From positions 1 through 37,445 of the forward strand of contig JAGCLY010000077.1 of assembly GCA_017646745.1 (NCBI GenBank): 37,445 bases of DNA, in the 5' to 3' direction. This document shows, one piece after another, positions 31,895-37,445 of this stretch; positions within the stretch are counted from its first letter, which is position 1, and each line of letters starts with the position of its first letter. A program made the translations under genes and the position numbers. The notes below the pieces were generated by a model. The model saw only the letters and a program-made list of their open reading frames with translations. It made no database searches and was not told where the DNA came from. Source of the stretch: Clostridia bacterium. Lineage in GTDB: Bacteria > Bacillota > Clostridia > Oscillospirales > CAG-272.

Positions 31895-34612
31895 TTATTT
31901 GCGTCTAAAAAGGAAGTTAACTGCATCGCCAACAGATCTGATAGTAGCATTTCGCTCCTCAATAACCTCCTCGGCAATCTCCTCAATAGCAAAGTAGGAC
32001 TCACGTGTTTTCTTTTTAAGATAAGAGCCTGCGCCGGGGCCGTACATATCGGCAAACTCCTTAATTGCGGCTCTGAGTCCGGATTCGTCGTCGACAACAA
32101 GATTAGCAATGGTATCAGAGGCATCACACATGCCCGATGCGCAGGTGATAATATGCTCTATCGCATCCTTTGCGGCACGCTTGTCTGCCATAATGCTGTT
32201 AAGATTGCGATCGTCAACACGCATGTCCTCAAACTGCATCTGATATCTGGTATAGATGCCGTCAAGGTTAAGATTTTCACCCAGAAGATAGTTCATAAGA
32301 AGCTCGTAGGTAATAGCAACCTCGGCATCCTGCTCATCGGGGGAATAATTATTTTTTCTGATATAATTTGCAATATCCTTTTTCACCTCATCGGAATCAG
32401 GGAGACTGCAGGCAAGCTTGAATGCCCCCTCGGTATCACCGGCAGAACATTTGCTTATCATACTGAGATAGCAGGTGATAAGCCTGTATTCAGCACTTTC
32501 TGCAACCGAGGGATTGACCTCGGCGTATTTTGTGATCTGCTCTACCCCGCTGCTTCCCTCGCCCAGCTTAAATACGTGGTGAACCGTATATCTTACGGCG
32601 GGATAAATAATTATCTGACGGAAACTCGCCAGGGTATCTGCATCGAGCTCGGTCTCTGCCTGCTTATCCATATTAAGAATATCCCAAAGATAGGAGGGAT
32701 ACACCGCCACGGGAATAAGCGAGAAGCGATTTATAAGCGACGAGAATGGGCTGTTTTTCATGCCAATGGATAGATTGTACGCACGAAGAAGCTTCTCAAT
32801 ACGCTTGTGGGCGGGATATGCCGCAAGAACCGCTACAATAAGATCCACACCGGCAGACTGATTAAGGGCATGCTTAAGCACGATATCCTCGCAGAAGCCG
32901 GGGTTATCAACCATTATAGCCGCCATTCTTCCATCGCCCGAAACCAGGCTATAGGTAAGAGATTCGGACAGTCTCTCGGTCATGAACATAGATATGTCAC
33001 GGTTGTCACGACCGATACGGCGGTTGATGAGATTAACAAGCATGGTGCTGAGCATGTCGCACTCGGGTATCATCTCAAGACAAGTGTTGCATACCTTCAG
33101 CTTTTGCGCCGGATTTAAGGCTGCATAATGACGGTCGAGGAACACCACAATCTGATTCTGAATCTCGGGGGTACGGATAGCGAGCAGGAGCTTGTCGAGA
33201 ATAATATCTCTGGTATGCACAGGCTCACGTCTGAAATACAGATCAAAGAAGGCCAGGATGTTCTGCTGCAAGAATCCGCCGTAGAACACACGGCTGAGAT
33301 TAGAGATAATAACCGCCTTAACACCGTCGGTTTCGCCCATGTAATATCTGCTGATAAAGCAGAACAGGCTATCTCTCATCAGGTCAACGTGAATAAGATT
33401 TAACAGCACGTCCAGGGCAACAGCCTTAGCCTCTACACACTCGGTAGGATAGAAGGTGGACAGGCGGGAGAACACGCTGTCGGGAATAGCGATCTGTGCC
33501 TTAGCATATCTGTCGAGGCATCTGTATGCCTGAACCCTGTTCTCGGTCGAAATTCCCTCACGGTACTTGCCGTAGGTGTCAAAGAAGGTGGCAACAGCCT
33601 CATCGTTAGGAAGAATAGAATCCTCCACGTAACGGCCGCTGCACTGCCAGAAGATGAATATTATCTCATTCAAGGATTCGATACTGAAATCAAAGGGTCC
33701 GTAGGCCTTTACAATTCCCTCAACGAAGCTATGGAACTCATTTCTGATAGTTGGATAATCAAAGAGCGAGTGCAGGAATGTAACATGAGCTATGCTGCCA
33801 TTGTACTCTGCCGACTGACCGGTTATCACACCGGTGGAAAAATCGTAGAACACACCTCGCTCGGGCGCAATGGCCGTAACGTTACTGCCCACGCACTTAA
33901 GATTGTATCCCAAATATGCCTCTGGGGTGGTGATGAAGCTGACAAAGGAAAGTCTTTGTCTGAAGCTATAAGGAAGAATACTCACAACCGCATTAATAAG
34001 CTCAAGAGCGCTTTCAGATGCCTCGCTGTCATCACATGGCAGACGGAAGAACACCTCTCTGCGGTCACCGATTATAGAGGATATAACAGAGAAAATAAAG
34101 CTTCTCATCATATCCGGGTTATATTTTGCCATAACAGCCCTGCCGTCTGAAAGAGGACGTGGGTTATAGGCTCTCTCGGTAAGGTTGGGATTACCGATAA
34201 TATTTCTGTCGTTAAAATTAAATGCTCTTACGTCGGTAAAGAACATCTCGGGTGTATAGGGATCAACGTCGGGGCTGAAGAATACCCTCTCCCTCTCCTC
34301 CTCTGTAAGCACCAGAGTGTGCGCAAGGTAGGAGCTTCTCTCACCGGTAAAATCCTTAGGAATATAACTGATTGCGGTCTGCGCCACGTCGCCGGTGTCG
34401 AGCACCGTCTGGCTGTAAACACGAGGAACAGCGCCCTGTCTGAGCTTAACAGGATCATATATATCCAGCTTATCAATATATGCAGGCGCAAGAGAGCGAA
34501 GGATAAACTCCCTCTCAAGCAACAAGGAATGAGCAAAGGTGTCAAATCCATCTCTCTTATTAAACAAGCTTACACGTGCAGGAACACGAGAATAAAAATG
34601 CTGATGCGACAT
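31895..34612 (-). CDS. Large protein resembling GTPase-associated protein 1 (GAP1)
   Basis: 905 residues, no signal peptide, no clear membrane segment. The N-terminus (HQHFYSRVPARVSLFNKRDG then SYLAHTLVLTEEER) resembles the GAP1-N domain, which opens with a Tyr-rich strand and an RxxxFxH-type element and is found in a bacterial GTPase-centred conflict system described by computational work. The rest is alpha-helical repeat-like (about 300-880), with no catalytic motif I can name, and a basic tail. No GTPase or vWA partner is in the window, so any such role is uncertain. It has its own perfect promoter and a terminator and sits among core genes. GAGAAAGGAG precedes the ATG. Confidence 0.6.
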   Translation of the reverse strand: MSHQHFYSRVPARVSLFNKRDGFDTFAHSLLLEREFILRSLAPAYIDKLDIYDPVKLRQGAVPRVYSQTVLDTGDVAQTAISYIPKDFTGERSSYLAHTLVLTEEERERVFFSPDVDPYTPEMFFTDVRAFNFNDRNIIGNPNLTERAYNPRPLSDGRAVMAKYNPDMMRSFIFSVISSIIGDRREVFFRLPCDDSEASESALELINAVVSILPYSFRQRLSFVSFITTPEAYLGYNLKCVGSNVTAIAPERGVFYDFSTGVITGQSAEYNGSIAHVTFLHSLFDYPTIRNEFHSFVEGIVKAYGPFDFSIESLNEIIFIFWQCSGRYVEDSILPNDEAVATFFDTYGKYREGISTENRVQAYRCLDRYAKAQIAIPDSVFSRLSTFYPTECVEAKAVALDVLLNLIHVDLMRDSLFCFISRYYMGETDGVKAVIISNLSRVFYGGFLQQNILAFFDLYFRREPVHTRDIILDKLLLAIRTPEIQNQIVVFLDRHYAALNPAQKLKVCNTCLEMIPECDMLSTMLVNLINRRIGRDNRDISMFMTERLSESLTYSLVSGDGRMAAIMVDNPGFCEDIVLKHALNQSAGVDLIVAVLAAYPAHKRIEKLLRAYNLSIGMKNSPFSSLINRFSLIPVAVYPSYLWDILNMDKQAETELDADTLASFRQIIIYPAVRYTVHHVFKLGEGSSGVEQITKYAEVNPSVAESAEYRLITCYLSMISKCSAGDTEGAFKLACSLPDSDEVKKDIANYIRKNNYSPDEQDAEVAITYELLMNYLLGENLNLDGIYTRYQMQFEDMRVDDRNLNSIMADKRAAKDAIEHIITCASGMCDASDTIANLVVDDESGLRAAIKEFADMYGPGAGSYLKKKTRESYFAIEEIAEEVIEERNATIRSVGDAVNFLFRRK

Positions 34613-34705
34613 AAAGACTCCTTTCTCCTATTGTATAGCTCGATTTTGTAAATAATACCTTGCATTTTAAATGCAAATTGAGGTTATTATATATGTAACT
34701 AATTA

Positions 34706-34734
34706 ATTATAACAGACAAATGTTGTTTTGTCAA
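34706..34734 (-). promoter_or_regulatory. Promoter of the GAP1-like gene
   Basis: TTGACA (34734-34729), 17-base spacer, TATAAT (34711-34706). The transcription start would be about 90 bases above the ATG. The leader includes an 8-base dyad, GCATTT/AAATGC (34662-34674). Confidence 0.85.
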
Positions 34735-34757
34735 TAGTGATTAATTTCTGCGTTTTA

Positions 34758-35261
34758 TCAGAAGCTGCTGATTGGCAGATCCTCGTTATCCTGCCCCTTG
34801 GTGATTTTCCTTATCTGCACATAGTAGGACAGGCTATCGCTTACCTTAACAAGTACACGGTCGCCCTCCCTGTGGCCAAGAATGGCCGAGCCGAGGGGGG
34901 ATTCCTTGCTGACATAGCCCTGCAGGGCGTTCTGGCGCAGCGTGGTAACAATCTGTATCTCCTTTTCGGCATTCATTTTCTCATTGAAAATAAGCACCCT
35001 GTCAAAAAGAGCAACGCTATCCGCGGTCTGCTTTACCTCAATAACCTTAGCTGTTCTGATCATATTCTCAAGATAGCGGATACGACCCTCGTTCTTACGC
35101 TTCAGGTGCTTCGCCTCTTTATATTCTGCGTTTTCCGACAGGTCGCCGTACTCACGGGTGCGCTTAAGCTCTGCACCAAGCTCGGGAGCGAGAACCGTCT
35201 TGCGATAGGTGATCTCCTCCTCCATCTTTTTTATGTCTACTTCTGTAAGCTCGTCGTACAT
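34758..35261 (-). CDS. greA: Transcription elongation factor GreA
   Basis: 167 residues, normal length. N-terminal coiled-coil with ITYRKTVLAPELGAELKRTR then EYGDLSENAEYKEAK (the conserved acidic tip that reaches the RNA polymerase active site), and a C-terminal FKBP-like domain with SPLGSAILGHREGDRVLV. GreA stimulates RNA polymerase to cleave backtracked transcripts. The gene lies downstream of ackA, separated by two hairpins. No own strong promoter is seen, so it may be co-transcribed with ackA or use a weak one inside the hairpin region. The start codon ATG at 35261 has GAAAGGCAG upstream. Confidence 0.95.
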   Translation of the reverse strand: MYDELTEVDIKKMEEEITYRKTVLAPELGAELKRTREYGDLSENAEYKEAKHLKRKNEGRIRYLENMIRTAKVIEVKQTADSVALFDRVLIFNEKMNAEKEIQIVTTLRQNALQGYVSKESPLGSAILGHREGDRVLVKVSDSLSYYVQIRKITKGQDNEDLPISSF

Positions 35262-35276
35262 TTATCTGCCTTTCGA

Positions 35277-35334
35277 TCAGCCGTAAGGTCATTTTCCATA
35301 CGGCTGACAATCGGGCTGTCAAAGCGACAGCCCG
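35277..35334 (-). terminator. Two stem-loops between ackA and greA
   Basis: CGGGCTGTC (35312-35320) pairs with GACAGCCCG (35326-35334), loop of 5; TCAGCCGTA (35277-35285) pairs with TACGGCTGA (35299-35307), loop of 13. The first has no T tail on the minus strand, so it is a weak terminator or processing site; both could tune greA expression. Confidence 0.55.
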
Positions 35335-35358
35335 TTGTTTAATAATTAATATAAATAA

Positions 35359-36558
35359 TTATGCTCTGCCCTCAACGATTGCAAGGGTATCTCTTGCAAT
35401 AACAAGCTCCTCGTTAGTAGGAATAACGAATACCTTGATGGGGGAGTCGGGAGTAGAGATCTCTACCTCCTCGCCACGGATGCAGTTCTTCTCTGCGTCG
35501 ATCTTTACGCCGAGGAATGCAAGCTTCTCGCCGAGCTTAGCTCTGTAATGACCTGCGTTCTCACCGATACCGCCGGTGAATACGATAGCGTCAGCGCCGC
35601 CCATAGCAACCATGTAAGAGCCAACAAACTTAGCGATCTGGTGAGAGTACATATCCTCGCAAAGATTTGCTCTGTGGTCGCCGGACTCTGCAAGGCGGCC
35701 GATCTCCTGGTTGTCGCTGGTCTTGCCGGAAATACCGAGCATACCGGACTTCTTGTTCATCATCTTGTCAATATCGTCTGCTGTGGTAAGCTCGCCCTTA
35801 CGCATAAGATAAGGAATGATAGCAGGGTCGATGTTACCCGAACGGGTACCCATCATAATACCCTCAAGAGGAGTAACACCCATAGAGGTATCAAGGCACT
35901 TGCCGCCCTTAACTGCTGCAAAGGATGCGCCGTTGCCAAGGTGACAGGTAACGATGTTGCACTGATCTGCGGGCTTGCCAAGGTGTGCGATAGCTCTCTC
36001 ACTTACGTAGCGGTGAGATGTACCGTGGAAGCCGTAGCGGCGGATCTTGTACTGCTCGTAGTACTCGTAGGGAATAGCGTACATGTAAGATGCCTCAGGC
36101 ATGGTCTGGTGGAAGGATGTATCAAATACTGCAACCTGGGGAACGCCCATAAGCTGCTCGCATACAACGATACCGTTAAGGTTTGCGGGGTTGTGAAGGG
36201 GTGCAAGGTCTGCGCACTCAGCGATGATCTCCTCAACCTCGTCTGTAACAAGAACGGAGCAAGCGAATCTCTCGCCGCCGTGAACTACTCTGTGACCAAC
36301 TGCACCGATCTCGGCAACAGACTTGATTACGCCCATATTCTCGTCTACAAGGGTGTCGAGCACAAGCTTAAGAGCCTCTGCGTGGGTAGGCATATCTATA
36401 GCAGCCTTATAATCCTCTCTGCCGGGAACCTTGAACTTGAAGCCGGACTTGCCGCCGATCTCCTCGCAGATACCCTTAGCAATAACCTGCTCGTTCTCCA
36501 TATCGATAAGCTGGAACTTGAGCGAGGAGCTACCTGCATTGATAACTAAAATTTTCAT
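35359..36558 (-). CDS. ackA: Acetate kinase
   Basis: 399 residues from the ATG at 36558, eight bases after GGAGG; an upstream TTG overlaps that RBS. It makes ATP and acetate from acetyl phosphate and ADP in anaerobic energy metabolism. Signature segments: KILVINAGSSSLKFQL at the N-terminus, VFDTSFHQTMP, RRYGFHGTSHRYV, CHLGNGASFAAV, MGTRSGNIDPAIIPYLM and VFTGGIGENA. Active-site residues expected in these motifs are present. No pta gene lies in the window. Codon use is that of highly expressed genes (few rare codons), in contrast with the AT-rich accessory block. Confidence 0.97.
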   Translation of the reverse strand: MKILVINAGSSSLKFQLIDMENEQVIAKGICEEIGGKSGFKFKVPGREDYKAAIDMPTHAEALKLVLDTLVDENMGVIKSVAEIGAVGHRVVHGGERFACSVLVTDEVEEIIAECADLAPLHNPANLNGIVVCEQLMGVPQVAVFDTSFHQTMPEASYMYAIPYEYYEQYKIRRYGFHGTSHRYVSERAIAHLGKPADQCNIVTCHLGNGASFAAVKGGKCLDTSMGVTPLEGIMMGTRSGNIDPAIIPYLMRKGELTTADDIDKMMNKKSGMLGISGKTSDNQEIGRLAESGDHRANLCEDMYSHQIAKFVGSYMVAMGGADAIVFTGGIGENAGHYRAKLGEKLAFLGVKIDAEKNCIRGEEVEISTPDSPIKVFVIPTNEELVIARDTLAIVEGRA

Positions 36559-36593
36559 TTTTATGTCCTCCAAAAATATATAATATTAATTTA

Positions 36594-37079
36594 TTACTTT
36601 AAAAACAATTCGGGGAAAAGGAAGTAAGAGGCAATCGCAATCACTCCACCGAGAACAGAGCCGAGCACAACCTGCAAGGGTGTGTGTCCAACGAGAACCT
36701 TCAGCTTGTCGGTCTTGATCTTGTCATCATGCTCAGAAAAATAATCGTTAAGCAGCTCGGCAATCTTAATGATAGAAACAGCCTGCTTTCCGGTCTCACG
36801 TCTTACGCCGAGAGCATCGTGCATTACTATAATAGCAAATATCATAGCCACGCCAAAGGTGGCGCTGTCAAAGCCATTCACTAATCCGCCGGTAACAGCA
36901 AGAGCGGTTACGGTTGCCGAATGTCCGCTGGGCATACCGCCATCACCAAACAAACGGTCAAGCGAGAATTTCTTATTAACGATTGCGTTAATAATTCCCT
37001 TTATTAGCTGGGCAATTATCCAGGAGCATCCCGGAATAATCAAAACCGGATTAGTTATTATCTGCATGAAAATATTCAT
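36594..37079 (-). CDS. Divergent PAP2 family membrane protein (DUF212, YuiD-like)
   Basis: 161 residues from the ATG at 37079, preceded by AAGGAG; the ATG at 37109 lies at the likely transcription start, so it is not preferred. Motifs GDGGMPSGHSATVTALA and HDALGVRRETGKQA are those of divergent PAP2 phosphatase-like proteins. Several hydrophobic helices (about 10-30, 60-85, 130-155). Family members are uncharacterised, possibly lipid phosphatases. It lies upstream of ackA on the same strand, 35 bases from it, and may be co-transcribed with it. Confidence 0.9.
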   Translation of the reverse strand: MNIFMQIITNPVLIIPGCSWIIAQLIKGIINAIVNKKFSLDRLFGDGGMPSGHSATVTALAVTGGLVNGFDSATFGVAMIFAIIVMHDALGVRRETGKQAVSIIKIAELLNDYFSEHDDKIKTDKLKVLVGHTPLQVVLGSVLGGVIAIASYFLFPELFLK

Positions 37080-37117
37080 ATTAGAAATACTCCTTCCAAT
37101 TAATTCCATACATAATT

Positions 37118-37146
37118 ATTTTATCACCTTTTTTTAAAAAATTCAA
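37118..37146 (-). promoter_or_regulatory. Promoter of the PAP2/ackA unit
   Basis: TTGAAT (37146-37141), 17-base spacer, TAAAAT (37123-37118). The start lies near 37111, which supports the internal ATG at 37079 as the real start of the PAP2 gene. Confidence 0.7.
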
Positions 37147-37210
37147 TAGTTTTTTTAATTTTAATATAAATTAATAATATGTATTTTTCCTTTTTCTAAT
37201 GATTGCCCCT

Positions 37211-37260
37211 ATCCGCTCAAAAAAGGAAAAGCACCCGAAATTGGGTGCTTATAAGCGGAT
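37211..37260. terminator. Nested hairpin
   Basis: ATCCGCT (37211-37217) pairs with AGCGGAT (37254-37260), enclosing AAGCACCC/GGGTGCTT (37229-37236 with 37243-37250). It may be a terminator for a gene beyond the right edge. Confidence 0.5.
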
Positions 37261-37264
37261 TACG

Positions 37265-37445
37265 TCGCTCGTAAAGAAAACGCTTAAGAAGCGTTTTTAG
37301 AGCGAAGTGTGAAGGCCTGCCTGAGCACCTTTATCCCCAAGTGAGACACACGGATTACGGGTGAGCAGACAAAAACAACTGAGTGTTGTTTTTGTCGTAG
37401 CGAATGCGCAGAAACAAGGAGTTATGGGAGCGAGGCCTGTCCTCA
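37265..37445. repeat. Structured dispersed repeat, copy B, running to the window edge
   Basis: The first ~60 bases match copy A at 16348-16410. Outer stem CGCTC/GAGCG (37266-37270 with 37300-37304), inner perfect AAAACGCTT/AAGCGTTTT (37277-37285 with 37289-37297), then GAAGGCCTGCCTGAG. It continues with a 12-bp hairpin, GACAAAAACAAC/GTTGTTTTTGTC (37368-37396), and unique-looking sequence up to the edge. No gene is seen in 37147-37445. The structure may be an RNA or a mobile-element end. Confidence 0.55.

Overview
The window reads as a chromosomal segment of an anaerobic, low-GC Gram-positive Clostridia-type gut or rumen bacterium. Evidence: Firmicutes-style AGGAGG ribosome-binding sites, textbook sigma-A promoters (nearly all with exactly 17-bp spacers), lipobox lipoproteins, acetate kinase, oligoendopeptidase F, a manganese catalase and an encoded-CCA tRNA-Leu. 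Species cannot be named from the sequence. Almost all genes lie on the minus strand.

Layout. (1) 1-2.6 kb: 5' part of a membrane-anchored family 3 glycoside hydrolase with permuted domain order, cut by the left edge. (2) 2.8-12.5 kb: a peptide-import operon read leftward from one strong promoter, oppA-oppB-oppC-oppD-oppF plus a DUF3899 membrane protein, closed by a terminator. OppA, OppC, OppD and OppF are all far larger than usual because of inserted segments. Three stem-loops separate oppA from the permease genes. (3) 12.5-13.2 kb: AT-rich non-coding DNA. (4) 13.3-16.3 kb: a YyaL-type thioredoxin-fold protein followed by an unlisted 44-residue protein, and a divergent manganese catalase. 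(5) 16.3-29.7 kb: an AT-rich accessory block, probably acquired horizontally. It holds a repeat-bearing lipoprotein, a candidate structured small RNA, a two-gene operon (HNH-like plus an RX4H/HEPN-like protein), a divergent two-gene CBASS antiphage module (CD-NTase plus SLATT 2TM effector), lipoproteins, an XRE regulator with membrane helices, a membrane-tethered ECF sigma factor followed by a small secreted peptide, an ApeA/HEPN-like protein, and two serine-recombinase genes of which one is truncated. Arrays of about 20-bp repeats, which I interpret as remains of IS21-like ends, occur at 16.4, 19.1 and 29.5 kb. (6) 29.8-37.1 kb: core-like genes: tRNA-Leu(CAG), pepF, a 905-residue protein resembling GTPase-associated protein 1, greA, ackA and a divergent PAP2 protein. 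(7) 37.2 kb to the end: a structured repeat also found at 16.35 kb.

How it fits together: Opp imports peptides and PepF can cut them, AckA makes ATP from acetyl phosphate, and GH3 supplies sugars. The accessory block combines phage defence (CBASS, HEPN-type proteins, HNH) with envelope sensing (ECF sigma and secreted or lipid-anchored products) and mobile-element debris. The most promising undescribed items are the expanded Opp transporter, the HNH/RX4H operon opposite CBASS, the tethered sigma/secreted-peptide module, the 145-nt RNA candidate and the covarying dispersed repeat.
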